Below are positions 48,649 through 56,563 of a stretch of DNA of 64,000 nt, piece by piece. Position 1 is the first letter of the stretch, and each line of letters begins with the position of its first letter. The notes beneath the pieces are model-generated. The model worked only from the letters and a program-made list of their open reading frames with translations. It was not told the origin of the DNA and searched no databases. The DNA is from JAJTHB01 sp033763775 (GTDB lineage Bacteria; Pseudomonadota; Alphaproteobacteria; Rickettsiales; SXRF01): NCBI GenBank assembly GCA_033763775.1, contig JANRJW010000004.1, positions 82,363 to 146,362 of the forward strand, read 5' to 3'. Both the position numbers and the translations under genes were made by a program.

Positions 48649-49312
48649 TTCGAGGCGGGTCATCGGCCTGCTTGGGGGCTCGTTTAATCCCGCCCATGCG
48701 GGGCACCTGCATATTTCGCTGGTGGCGCTGAAAAAGCTGAAGCTGGATGAGGTGTGGTGGCTGGTGTCGCCGGGTAATCCACTCAAAGATCCCAAAACAT
48801 TGGCATCGTTTGAGGCGCGTTTTGCTTCGGCAGAAAAGCTTGCAACCCATCCAAATATCAAGGTTAGTAATTTTGAACAGCTTCCCCCTCACCGGCTCGC
48901 AGGCTCGCCACCCTCTCCCCGGCGGGGAGAGGGCTTGGGTGAGGGGGTGGGCATACGCTACACGTACCAGACCATTGCGCGTCTCAAGAAGCGCTATCCC
49001 CGCGTGCAGTTTGTGTGGCTCATGGGCGCGGATAACCTGGCGCAGTTTCACCGCTGGCAGCGCTGGGCATGGATTTTGTCGCAGGTGCCGGTGGTGGTGT
49101 TTGACCGCGCGCCTTATTCGCATGGTGCAAAAGCAGCCATTGCTTACCATAAAATGCGCAAATACTTGCTTAAAGACAATATGATAAACAGCAATTGGCG
49201 GGTGCCGTCGCTTTATTATATGCACCTGAAGCGCGATAGCCATTCCTCGACGAAAATTAGGTTGGCGCCAGACTTGCAGACTGGCGGTGGTAGTGGTAGA
49301 TTGGCAGTGTGA
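48629..49312 (+). CDS. nadD: Nicotinate-nucleotide adenylyltransferase with a translated repeat
   Basis: Adenylates nicotinate mononucleotide in NAD synthesis; 227 aa. The nucleotidyltransferase motif GGSFNPAHAGHLHIS (HxGH) is near the start and the SSTKIR motif near the end, both intact. WWLVSPGNPLK and GADNLAQFHRW are typical. A palindromic element (48884-48947) adds about 22 residues (PPHRLAGSPPSPRRGEGLGE) between the strand VSNFE and the helix RYTYQTI, where related proteins have a short loop. Start: ATG 48629 or GTG 48641; both overlap proA. Confidence 0.93.
   Translation: MGRFVADSRRVIGLLGGSFNPAHAGHLHISLVALKKLKLDEVWWLVSPGNPLKDPKTLASFEARFASAEKLATHPNIKVSNFEQLPPHRLAGSPPSPRRGEGLGEGVGIRYTYQTIARLKKRYPRVQFVWLMGADNLAQFHRWQRWAWILSQVPVVVFDRAPYSHGAKAAIAYHKMRKYLLKDNMINSNWRVPSLYYMHLKRDSHSSTKIRLAPDLQTGGGSGRLAV
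48884..48947. repeat. Palindromic element inside nadD
   Basis: The central hairpin CCCTCTCCCC-GGC-GGGGAGAGGG (48911-48933) is nested in outer arms CCCCCTCACC and GGTGAGGGGG. It is a 64 bp relative of the mutS and coaBC elements, open in the nadD frame. Confidence 0.9.
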
Positions 49313-49319
49313 GGTTAAT

Positions 49320-49562
49320 ATGAAAAAAGCTTATTTGGTTAAGGCTGTCTGGGATGAGGAGGCAAAAGTTTGGTCGGCCGAGGGGATCAATTTCGGAGGG
49401 CTAGCTACTTGGGCGGAAACGATTCCCCAGCTCACGGATAAACTTAAAATCATGGTGCCGGAATTGCTTGAGGCTGGTGAGGAACTGGAAGCAAGTGAGC
49501 CGGAAATTCCGATCACGCTGCTCATGGAAACAGCCATTATTGCTCATCGCCCACATGCCTAA
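49320..49562 (+). CDS. HicB-like antitoxin (DUF1902 type)
   Basis: 80 aa from MKKAYLVKAVWDEEAKVWSAEG. The fold MKKAYLVKAVWDEEAKVWSAEG..GLATWAETIPQLTDKL is that of HicB-like proteins that bind HicA. No DNA-binding domain is obvious in the C-terminus. It lies 7 nt after nadD and overlaps the HicA gene by 8 nt. Order is antitoxin first. Confidence 0.85.
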   Translation: MKKAYLVKAVWDEEAKVWSAEGINFGGLATWAETIPQLTDKLKIMVPELLEAGEELEASEPEIPITLLMETAIIAHRPHA

Positions 49563-49752
49563 GAATTTTGGCCGCGACCTCAAGCGTTTACTTGAGCAGG
49601 CCGGGTGCTATAAAATTCGCCAAGGCAAAGGTGATCATGAGATTTGGTATAGTCCTATCACCAAGCAGCCGATCACGGTCGATAATGCCTGTCCATCGCG
49701 CCATACCGCGAATGCGGTGCTCAAACAAGCTGGCTTACCCAAAGCATTTTAA
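49555..49752 (+). CDS. HicA-like mRNA interferase toxin
   Basis: 65 aa from MPKNFGRDLKRLLEQAGCYKIRQGKGDHEIWYSPITKQPITVDN. HicA has a dsRBD-like fold with a catalytic His in a G(S/D)H motif; here it is GDHEIWYSP. The C-terminus RHTANAVLKQAGL is typical. It would cut mRNA when not bound by the antitoxin. The pair sits between nadD and rsfS, genes that are usually adjacent. Confidence 0.88.
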   Translation: MPKNFGRDLKRLLEQAGCYKIRQGKGDHEIWYSPITKQPITVDNACPSRHTANAVLKQAGLPKAF

Positions 49753-49842
49753 ACTAAAAATCACTTGGAAAATGATGCGGTTTCAGGCATAATTGGAAGC
49801 GTAGGGCAAAGGTAATGCCCTGCCACAGAAAGGAGAATAACC

Positions 49843-50217
49843 ATTCTAATCAAATCGTTATTTCCAAACCTAACCTTATCTTCCCTAGAACGCCTTATTG
49901 TTTCTGCGCTGGACTCGCACAAAGCTGAAAACATTGTTTCCATCGACCTCACTGGTAAATCCGATGTCGCTGACCGCATGATTGTGGCGAGCGGCACGTC
50001 GAACCGCCATGTTGCGTCGCTGGCGGATCATCTGGTGGATGCGCTGAAAAAACTTGGCTTTAATCCGGTGCCGGTGGAAGGCCAGGATTCAAGCGAGTGG
50101 GTGCTGGTGGATGCCGGTGATATTATCGTGCATCTGTTCAAACCGGAAACCCGCGCGCGCTACAATCTGGAGAAGATGTGGTCGGTTGATTCCAAGCCAC
50201 TCGAAGCCGCGTTTTAG
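49843..50217 (+). CDS. rsfS: Ribosome silencing factor RsfS, apparent ATT start
   Basis: 124 aa if translation starts at ATT 49843. The frame is open only from 49816, and no ATG, GTG or TTG occurs before ATG 49978, which lies inside the conserved domain. AAAGGAG at 49829-49835 is 7 nt before the ATT, ideal spacing. The resulting N-terminus MLIKSLFPNLTLSSLERLIVSALDSHKAENI... covers the conserved opening of RsfS, followed by DVADRMIVASGTSNRHV, EGQDSSEWVLVDAGDIIVHLF and RARYNLEKMW. RsfS binds L14 and blocks subunit joining under starvation. The usual neighbours nadD and rlmH are present. Confidence 0.9.
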   Translation: MLIKSLFPNLTLSSLERLIVSALDSHKAENIVSIDLTGKSDVADRMIVASGTSNRHVASLADHLVDALKKLGFNPVPVEGQDSSEWVLVDAGDIIVHLFKPETRARYNLEKMWSVDSKPLEAAF

Positions 50218-50282
50218 TTTCGCCATCTTCGGGGATTGTGCTACAGCTTTCTGGTCAGACTGACCGGGGCATTGCTTGCTTT

Positions 50283-50702
50283 ATGAAAATTCTCATTGCT
50301 GCTGTGGGCAAGGCCAAGGCCTCGCCGGAACTTTCGCTTTATCAGGATTATGCACGGCGCATTCCATGGAAACTCTCGGTCGTCGAATGTAAATCCAATG
50401 ATCAGCTGCTTGCCGCCTGCGAGGGTTATGATCGGCTGGTGGCGCTGGATGAAGCCGGCAAACAATTCTCCAGCAGCGATTTTGCAGGCCAGCTCAGCCG
50501 CTGGCAGCAGCAGGGCTGTTCGTCATTTGCTTTTATGATTGGCGCGGCAGACGGGCTGACAGATGAGGTGCGCCGCCATGCGCATCTGGTGTGGTCGCTG
50601 GGCGCGCTTACCTGGCCGCATATGCTGGTTCGGGGCTTGCTTGCCGAGCAGTTATACCGTAGCTATAGCATACTCACTAACCATCCATATCACAGATCAT
50701 AA
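50283..50702 (+). CDS. rlmH: 23S rRNA (pseudouridine1915-N3)-methyltransferase
   Basis: 139 aa SPOUT-class enzyme that methylates pseudouridine 1915 of 23S rRNA. MKILIAAVGKAK at the start, FMIGAADGL in the SAM-binding knot region, and the terminal RGLLAEQLYRSYSILTNHPYHR are diagnostic. It follows rsfS by 65 nt and abuts gpmI with no gap (TAA|ATG). Confidence 0.96.
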   Translation: MKILIAAVGKAKASPELSLYQDYARRIPWKLSVVECKSNDQLLAACEGYDRLVALDEAGKQFSSSDFAGQLSRWQQQGCSSFAFMIGAADGLTDEVRRHAHLVWSLGALTWPHMLVRGLLAEQLYRSYSILTNHPYHRS

Positions 50703-52292
50703 ATGACCAGACCAAAGCCGGTCGTGCTTACCATCCTCGATGGCTGGGGGCACCGCGAAGAAACCGAGCATAATGCCATTGCCCAGGCGGCAACGCCCAC
50801 ATGGGATCACCTCCTTGCGACCTACCCGCACGGCCTGATTAACGCCTCGGAGCTGCATGTCGGGCTGCCGGAAGGCCAGATGGGCAATTCAGAAGTGGGG
50901 CATATGAATATCGGCTCTGGCCGTGTGCTCATGCAGGATCTGCCGAAAATTGATGCGGCGATTGCAAGTGGCTATCTCAGTGTCATCCTGAGCGAAGCGC
51001 TAGCGAAGTCGAAGGATCCTAAGATCCCTCGACAAGCTCGGGATGACATCAAAAGAATCCACCTCCTTGGTCTGCTCTCCGATGGCGGGGTGCACTCGCA
51101 CATGAACCACATGGCGGCGGTGGCGAACATGCTGGCGGCAAGTGGCGTAGAGGTGCTGGTGCATGCGTTCCTTGACGGGCGCGACACGCCGCCGCAGAGC
51201 GCGCTTAGCTTTATCGAGCAGTTTGAAAAAGACATAACCCTCACCCCGACCCTCTCCCTGAAAGGGAGAGGGAGTGTTCGTATTGCAACCATCAGCGGGC
51301 GCTATTATGCGATGGATCGTGATAAGCGCTGGGATCGCGTACAGAAGGCCTATAGTACGCTCACGGCAGCAAGCGGTGCGCGGTTTGCCAGCGCGAAAGC
51401 AGCGACCCAAGCCAGCTATGCGGCAGGCGTGACAGATGAATTTGTGCTGCCATGTGTGATCGGTGATTATGACGGCATGCGTGATGGCGATGCGCTGATG
51501 ATGGTGAATTTCCGCGCCGACCGTGTGCGCGAGATACTCACCGCGCTGGTTGACCCCGCTTTCAAGGATTTTTCGCGCGATAAAACCATTCGTTTCTCGA
51601 CGGCGCTTGGCATGGCGGAATATTCCAAGGCGCTCGCACCGCTGGTGCCGGCGCTGTTTCCGCCGGAGCCGCTGACTCGTATTCTAGGTGAAGTGGTTGC
51701 GGATGCTGGCCTGAAGCAGCTTCGCATCGCTGAAACTGAGAAATATGCGCATGTGACCTTCTTTTTTAATGGTGGGCGCGAGCAGGAATTTGCCGGTGAA
51801 GAGCGTATCCTGATTCCATCGCCCAAGGTTGCCACCTATGATTTGCAGCCGGAAATGTCGGCGCCGGAAGTGACCGACGCGCTGGTTGCGGCGATTGAAT
51901 CAGGCAAATTTGATTTCATCGTGGTGAATTATGCCAATACCGACATGGTCGGCCATAGCGGCGATATTGTGGCGGCGAAGAAGGCGGTGGAAGCAGTGGA
52001 TCAATGCCTTGGCCGAGTTGTTGAGGCGACGCTCGCGGCCGGTGGTGCCATGCTCATTACCGCCGACCACGGCAATGCCGAAATGATGCATGATCACGAT
52101 TCCGGCCAATCCCATACAGCGCATACACTCAATCTGGTACCGGTGGTGCTGGTATCCAAAGCATTTGAACATCAGAAATTTTCTATTCCGGAAGGCAAGC
52201 TTGGCGATATCGCGCCCACTATTTTGCAGCTGATGGAGCTTGCGCAGCCTGCCGAGATGACGGGCGTTTCGTTATTGAGTGGGATGCGTTGA
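50703..52292 (+). CDS. gpmI: 2,3-bisphosphoglycerate-independent phosphoglycerate mutase with two translated repeats
   Basis: Glycolytic enzyme with two metal ions. D13 (ILDGWG), the catalytic S63 (GNSEVGHMNIGSG), TADHGNAE and HTAHTLNLVPVVL are intact; overall length is 529 aa, longer than the roughly 505-515 usual. Two repeats are read in frame: residues 94-115 (from a 66 bp GTCATCC...GGATGAC element) and residues 178-190 (from a GGGAGAGGG element). The first replaces the variable part before RIHLLGLLSDGGVHSH; the second sits before RIATISGRYYAMDRD. Catalytic parts are not touched. It overlaps envC by 4 nt. Confidence 0.96.
   Translation: MTRPKPVVLTILDGWGHREETEHNAIAQAATPTWDHLLATYPHGLINASELHVGLPEGQMGNSEVGHMNIGSGRVLMQDLPKIDAAIASGYLSVILSEALAKSKDPKIPRQARDDIKRIHLLGLLSDGGVHSHMNHMAAVANMLAASGVEVLVHAFLDGRDTPPQSALSFIEQFEKDITLTPTLSLKGRGSVRIATISGRYYAMDRDKRWDRVQKAYSTLTAASGARFASAKAATQASYAAGVTDEFVLPCVIGDYDGMRDGDALMMVNFRADRVREILTALVDPAFKDFSRDKTIRFSTALGMAEYSKALAPLVPALFPPEPLTRILGEVVADAGLKQLRIAETEKYAHVTFFFNGGREQEFAGEERILIPSPKVATYDLQPEMSAPEVTDALVAAIESGKFDFIVVNYANTDMVGHSGDIVAAKKAVEAVDQCLGRVVEATLAAGGAMLITADHGNAEMMHDHDSGQSHTAHTLNLVPVVLVSKAFEHQKFSIPEGKLGDIAPTILQLMELAQPAEMTGVSLLSGMR
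50982..51047. repeat. 66 bp palindromic element (GTCATCC family) inside gpmI
   Basis: Arms GTCATCCTGAGC (50982-50993) and GCTCGGGATGAC (51036-51047) enclose a second stem GTCGAAGGATC-CTAA-GATCCCTCGAC. The length is exactly 22 codons. It codes for about LSEALAKSKDPKIPRQARDD. Confidence 0.92.
51236..51273. repeat. GGGAGAGGG-type half element inside gpmI
   Basis: AACCCTCACCCC followed by the hairpin CCCTCTCCC-TGAAA-GGGAGAGGG (51250-51272). With flanks (51230-51272), it matches the right half of the coaBC element (17778-17820) at all but about one base. It codes for about ITLTPTLSLKGRG. Confidence 0.9.
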
Positions 52293-53473
52293 GAAGGATG
52301 ATGAGCATCGCCAGGCCATTTTTTTTATTTCTCATTGTTTCAGCCTTAATTCCTCTGCCTGCCGCTGCTTCCAGCAAAGAAGAGCTCGCCAAAACCAGAG
52401 AGCAGATTAAAGAAGCTGAGCAAAAACAGGAGCAGCTGAAGCAGCAGCGCGCCGCTCTGGAATCGGAGCTGGCGGAGCTGCAGCGTCAACTGGTCGCGGC
52501 TGCCCAACTGCTCCAGCAGCGCGAGGCAGCGCTCACTTCAGCCGAGGATAAGCTGGCACGCACCATCGCCCAGCAGCAGACCAAAGAGCAGGAACTGAGA
52601 ACACAGCGCGATAAGCTGGCCGCGATGATCGAAGCGGCGCTGCGTGTGAGTCGTACACCGCCCGAAGCCATGGTGCTGATGCCGCAGGGGGCAGAAAATA
52701 CCATCCGCGCCGCCCGTATTCTTAAAATGACGACTGCCGGCATTAAAACTCAGGCGCAGCAGATTCGTCTGCAGCTGGAAGAGCTGAAGCTACTTGAGGA
52801 CAAGCTCGCCGCGCAGCGCGAGGCCATGCTGAAGGACAAGCAGCAGCTGGCGTCGCAGCATGAATCCATTCAAAAGCAGCTTGCCGAGCGCAGCGATCTT
52901 CAACAGAAACTGGGAGAGGACGAGCGCCGGCAGGCTCAATCCATCGCACAGCTGGCGAAGCAGGCGCAGAACCTTCAGGATCTACTGGGGCGAATCGAAC
53001 AGCAACGCAGGGAACAAAAAGAAGCCGAAGAATTGGTGGCACCCCACGATGCGCCAGTGCAGGCCACACGCGGCAAGCTGCGCTCGTTTGAGCGTGCACG
53101 CGGCAAGATTCGTATGCCTGCGTCTGGTCGCCTAGTGCAGCGTTTTGCCGAAAGCACCGGCCGCAATGAAACCAGCCGCGGCATTGCTATTAAAACACGC
53201 CCTGAGGCCAGCGTGACAGCACCATTTGATGGCGAAGTCGTGTATGCCGGGACATTCATGGGCTATGGGCGGATGGTCATTCTGCGTCACAGTGACGATT
53301 TTCACACATTGCTGTCAGGACTTGCGGATATCGATACCAGAACCGGTGAGTTTCTATTGGAAGGTGAACCGATTGGTGCTATGGGAAACAAAGAAGCATC
53401 CACACGGCTTTATCTGGAGATACGGAAAGATAACCAACCCGTTGACCCAGCTGTGTGGCTGAACAATCAATGA
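52289..53473 (+). CDS. envC: EnvC-like murein hydrolase activator (degenerate M23 peptidase)
   Basis: 394 aa. A signal peptide (about 1-29, ending AAA) is followed by a long coiled coil (residues 33-250, rich in Glu, Gln, Lys and Leu). A C-terminal LytM/M23 domain starts at PASGRLVQRFAEST. The usual zinc ligands are missing: HxxxD is replaced by SRGIAI, and HxH by RLYLEIRK. This marks an EnvC-type activator of amidases (AmiA/B/C) in septal peptidoglycan splitting, not a peptidase. It overlaps gpmI and ctpA by 4 nt each. The gpmI-envC-ctpA order is common in proteobacteria. Confidence 0.92.
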   Translation: MRRMMSIARPFFLFLIVSALIPLPAAASSKEELAKTREQIKEAEQKQEQLKQQRAALESELAELQRQLVAAAQLLQQREAALTSAEDKLARTIAQQQTKEQELRTQRDKLAAMIEAALRVSRTPPEAMVLMPQGAENTIRAARILKMTTAGIKTQAQQIRLQLEELKLLEDKLAAQREAMLKDKQQLASQHESIQKQLAERSDLQQKLGEDERRQAQSIAQLAKQAQNLQDLLGRIEQQRREQKEAEELVAPHDAPVQATRGKLRSFERARGKIRMPASGRLVQRFAESTGRNETSRGIAIKTRPEASVTAPFDGEVVYAGTFMGYGRMVILRHSDDFHTLLSGLADIDTRTGEFLLEGEPIGAMGNKEASTRLYLEIRKDNQPVDPAVWLNNQ

Positions 53474-54840
53474 ATGGATACAACATGCGTCGCGCGCTTA
53501 AATTCACGCTGCTGATGGGGGCTATGAGCCTTCCGGTGGTTGCCTATGCCCAGAAGAATGATACGTTTGCCCTGCTGCAACTGTTTGGCGATGTGTTTGA
53601 CCGTGTGCGTACGGATTATGTTGAGGAAACCAAGGATTCAGAGCTGATCGAGGCGGCCATCAATGGCATGCTCACCTCGCTAGATCCACATTCCGGCTAC
53701 ATGAATGAAAAAGCTTTCAAAGAAATGCAGGTGCAGACCAAGGGCGAATTTGGCGGGCTTGGCATTGAAGTGACCATGGAAAACGGGCTGGTGAAGGTCA
53801 TCACCCCGATTGACGATACCCCGGCGTTTAAAGCGGGCGTGAAGGCGGGCGACTTCATCGCCCAGATCGATGACGAATCGGTGATGGGCATGGCGCTGTC
53901 GGAAGCGGTGGAAAAAATGCGCGGCAAGGTGGATTCCAAGGTGAAGCTGACCATTCTTCGCGAAGATACCACCGAGCCGATTGAACTGACCTTGACCCGC
54001 GCGGTGATTCGAATCAAATCCGCACGCGGCCGCGCGCAAGGGGATGATATTGCTTATCTGCGTATCACTCAGTTCAATGAACAGACCACGGAACTGATGC
54101 GCGATAGCTTTGCCCAGATGAAAAAAGACCTGCCGCATCTGCGCGGCGTGGTGCTGGATCTGCGTAATAACCCGGGTGGCTTGCTGGATCAGGCGGTGTC
54201 GGTGTCTGATGCTTTCCTGAAACAGGGCGAAATTGTTTCCACGCGTGAGCGTGACCCTGCTAATACCAAGCGTTTCAGCGCTAAATCCGGGGATGAGCTG
54301 GTGGGAGAAGACATGCCAGTGGTGGTGCTGATTAATAATGGTTCGGCGTCTGCTTCTGAGATTGTGGCGGGCGCGCTGCAGGATCATAAGCGAGCCGTGG
54401 TCATGGGCACGAAAAGTTTCGGTAAAGGCTCAGTTCAGACGGTCATTCCGCTGGCGGAACATGGCGCGATGAGGCTCACCACCGCACGTTACTATACGCC
54501 GTCTGGCCATTCGATTCAGGCCAAGGGTATTACGCCGGATATCGTGGTCGAGCAGGCGAAAATCGAGCCGGTGAAAGCAGGCAAGATGCGTCTGGAGGCC
54601 GATCTTCGCAAGCGCCTCGAGAATCTTGAAGATAAAAAAGACAAAAAACAGGAAGAACTACCGGCTGAAAGCAAGCAGAAGCAGGAGCCGGTGAAACCGG
54701 ATGGTGCCGATAAAGAAAACGGCAAGAAAGATGCTCCGCGCCGTAGCGATAGCGAAGCTGAGGAAGATTTCCAGCTGCAGCGCGCGATCGATCTGCTGCG
54801 CGCGGTTCATGTGTATAATCAGGTCACGCCGGATCGCTGA
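53470..54840 (+). CDS. ctpA: Carboxy-terminal processing protease (S41)
   Basis: 456 aa from MNGYNMRR, with an N-terminal signal peptide (ending AYA). The PDZ domain (about 85-170) begins GEFGGLGIEVTMENGLVKVITPIDDTPAFKAGVKAGDFIAQID. The S41 domain has the catalytic Ser in GSASASEIVAGAL (about 294) and Lys in SFGKGSVQT (about 318). A charged C-terminal tail (Lys/Glu/Asp-rich, DKKDKKQEE) follows. CtpA trims periplasmic proteins, and in related bacteria it acts on peptidoglycan enzymes. It overlaps envC by 4 nt. Confidence 0.95.
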   Translation: MNGYNMRRALKFTLLMGAMSLPVVAYAQKNDTFALLQLFGDVFDRVRTDYVEETKDSELIEAAINGMLTSLDPHSGYMNEKAFKEMQVQTKGEFGGLGIEVTMENGLVKVITPIDDTPAFKAGVKAGDFIAQIDDESVMGMALSEAVEKMRGKVDSKVKLTILREDTTEPIELTLTRAVIRIKSARGRAQGDDIAYLRITQFNEQTTELMRDSFAQMKKDLPHLRGVVLDLRNNPGGLLDQAVSVSDAFLKQGEIVSTRERDPANTKRFSAKSGDELVGEDMPVVVLINNGSASASEIVAGALQDHKRAVVMGTKSFGKGSVQTVIPLAEHGAMRLTTARYYTPSGHSIQAKGITPDIVVEQAKIEPVKAGKMRLEADLRKRLENLEDKKDKKQEELPAESKQKQEPVKPDGADKENGKKDAPRRSDSEAEEDFQLQRAIDLLRAVHVYNQVTPDR

Positions 54841-54842
54841 CC

Positions 54843-56108
54843 ATGCGCATGGGCTTGAAATTCTCTAAAGCCCTGATCTGGCAGCTTGGCATGTGGGCAT
54901 CGCTTTTTGCCTGTGTTCTTGCGCTGGTGCTTTTCTTTCTGGCAGCGTTTGGTGAAACTAAAGAGGCGGATGATACTGGCAGACGTCTCGCGATTACACT
55001 GCAGGATGGAAAAATAACAGGCCATATCCACCGCACCGATAGCGCTGCGGAGGTGGTGGCGCCTGCGAGCGAACCAGTGGCGCCTGCGAGTGAACCAGTG
55101 GCGCCTCAGGAGCCGGAGGCTTCTCAGCCAGAGGCCAGCCAGAGCAGTGAACTGACGTCTGATGAATCTGCTGCCGCGCCCCCGCCCTCAGCAACGCAGA
55201 CGCCCGACTCGGTGGATCAGCCCGTGCCAGGTGAGGAGCTGCCACTGGCAGCACCACCAGAGCCAGAGCCGGAGGCGCAAGAGCCGCTTACGATTGTGCC
55301 GGCGGCCAATCCGCTGCCTGAAGCTAATCCCAAGCTGCTTGAGAAAAGTTCCGTGGGTGATTTGCCGTTTATCGCGCCTGATGGCAGTAAGGCATGGCAG
55401 TATTACAGCGCTTCATTTTCGCGTCAGGGCAATGAGCCAATGATTGCACTGGTGATCACGGGTCTTGGTCATAGCCGCAGCGTGACCGAGCGTGCCTTAT
55501 TGCTGCCCGCTGCGGTTACGCTCAGCTTTTCGCCCTATTCGCCTAATCTTACGCAGTGGAGCAACAGCGCCCGCCTCACCGCGCATGAAGCGCTACTTGA
55601 TCTGCCGCTTGAACCACCCAATTTCCCTGCCTATGACCCCGGACCCAAGGCATTGCTGCTGGATAAAGGGCTGCAGGAAAACGAAAGCCGTCTGCGCTGG
55701 ATTTTATCGCGCACTACAGGCTATGTGGGGTTGGCGACGCCGTATAACGAGGTGTATACGAGCGATGCTGAGTCGTTTCGCGTGCTGCTGCAATCACTAG
55801 CCAATCGTGGCCTGATGCTGCTGGTAACCCGTGAGCCTGCGCGCAGTGAGATCAAAGAGTTGCTGGATGGCAGCAGTACGCCACACGCAATCGCAAATCT
55901 GCTGGTGGATGAAGATTTGCTTGGCAGCTCGATTGATAGTCGTCTTGCTGTGCTCGAGCAGGAGGCCAGAAAGCAGGGCTATGCTATCGGTGTGATTCAA
56001 GCCACTCCACTATCCATTGAGCGGGTGAGTCTCTGGGCGAAAGAGCTGGAAGCTCGCGGCATCCGGCTGGTGCCGTTTTCGGCAGTTGTGAAGCTGAGGT
56101 TTTCATGA
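54843..56108 (+). CDS. Divergent polysaccharide deacetylase (YibQ family)
   Basis: 421 aa. An N-terminal membrane anchor (about 14-36) is followed by a long Pro/Ala/Glu-rich linker with two exact 7-residue repeats PASEPVA (55056-55097), then the divergent deacetylase domain: MIALVITGLGHSRSVTERALLLPAAVTLSFSPYSP, LPLEPPNFPAYDPGPKALLLD, and the C-terminal AIGVIQATPLSIERVSLWAKELEARGIRLVPFSAVV. It is usually found behind envC-ctpA in proteobacteria and is thought to act in the cell envelope; activity is not demonstrated. The start has two near ATGs (54843 and 54849). Confidence 0.9.
   Translation: MRMGLKFSKALIWQLGMWASLFACVLALVLFFLAAFGETKEADDTGRRLAITLQDGKITGHIHRTDSAAEVVAPASEPVAPASEPVAPQEPEASQPEASQSSELTSDESAAAPPPSATQTPDSVDQPVPGEELPLAAPPEPEPEAQEPLTIVPAANPLPEANPKLLEKSSVGDLPFIAPDGSKAWQYYSASFSRQGNEPMIALVITGLGHSRSVTERALLLPAAVTLSFSPYSPNLTQWSNSARLTAHEALLDLPLEPPNFPAYDPGPKALLLDKGLQENESRLRWILSRTTGYVGLATPYNEVYTSDAESFRVLLQSLANRGLMLLVTREPARSEIKELLDGSSTPHAIANLLVDEDLLGSSIDSRLAVLEQEARKQGYAIGVIQATPLSIERVSLWAKELEARGIRLVPFSAVVKLRFS
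55056..55097 (+). repeat. 21-bp tandem repeat encoding PASEPVA-type linker
   Basis: Two copies of 21 bp, identical but for one base (GAGCGAACCA/GAGTGAACCA), followed by a decayed third copy. They lie in the proline-rich linker of the deacetylase-like protein. Confidence 0.85.
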
Positions 56109-56563
56109 GCCTGCCTTACCGCGATGGCGTTGGTATTATGCTGATTAACCAGCATCGACAGGTGTTTGTTGCGAAGCGTATTGATACCTTGTCTGAAGCA
56201 TGGCAGATGCCGCAGGGCGGCATTGATGAGGGTGAACGTCCGGACGTGGCAGCACGCCGCGAGCTGGAAGAAGAAACCGGCACCAGCAAAGCAACCATTC
56301 TGCGGGAAAGCAAAGACTGGCTTACCTATGATTTGCCTCAGGAACTGGTAGGTAAAATCTGGCGTGGGCGCTTTCGCGGCCAGCGCCAGAAATGGTTTGC
56401 GATGCGGTTTGATGGTACGGATAGTGATATTAATATCGACACGCCCCACCCCGAATTCTGCGAGTGGAAATGGATAGCGCCCAGCACCCTTCCTGATTTG
56501 ATTGTGCCGTTTAAACGTGTATTATACCGCGATATTATTCAGGAATTCAGGGATTTGCTTTGA
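56105..56563 (+). CDS. rppH: RNA 5'-pyrophosphohydrolase (Nudix)
   Basis: 152 aa. LPYRDGVGIMLINQHRQVFVAKRID at the start is close to RppH. The Nudix box is GGIDEGERPDVAARRELEEETG (GX5EX7REUXEEXG) at about residues 39-60; the C-terminal FCEWKWIAP and IVPFKRVLYRDI are typical. It removes pyrophosphate from mRNA 5' ends to start decay, or degrades dinucleoside polyphosphates. ATGA overlap with the upstream gene; TTGA overlap with the ABC gene. Confidence 0.95.
   Translation: MSLPYRDGVGIMLINQHRQVFVAKRIDTLSEAWQMPQGGIDEGERPDVAARRELEEETGTSKATILRESKDWLTYDLPQELVGKIWRGRFRGQRQKWFAMRFDGTDSDINIDTPHPEFCEWKWIAPSTLPDLIVPFKRVLYRDIIQEFRDLL

Noticed and set aside
48969..49184. Frameshifted alternative nadD product
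   Set aside because: The main nadD frame is continuous through the repeat with both motifs intact, so no frameshift is needed.
52289..53473. Active M23 endopeptidase
   Set aside because: Both zinc-ligand motifs are missing, which fits an EnvC-type activator.
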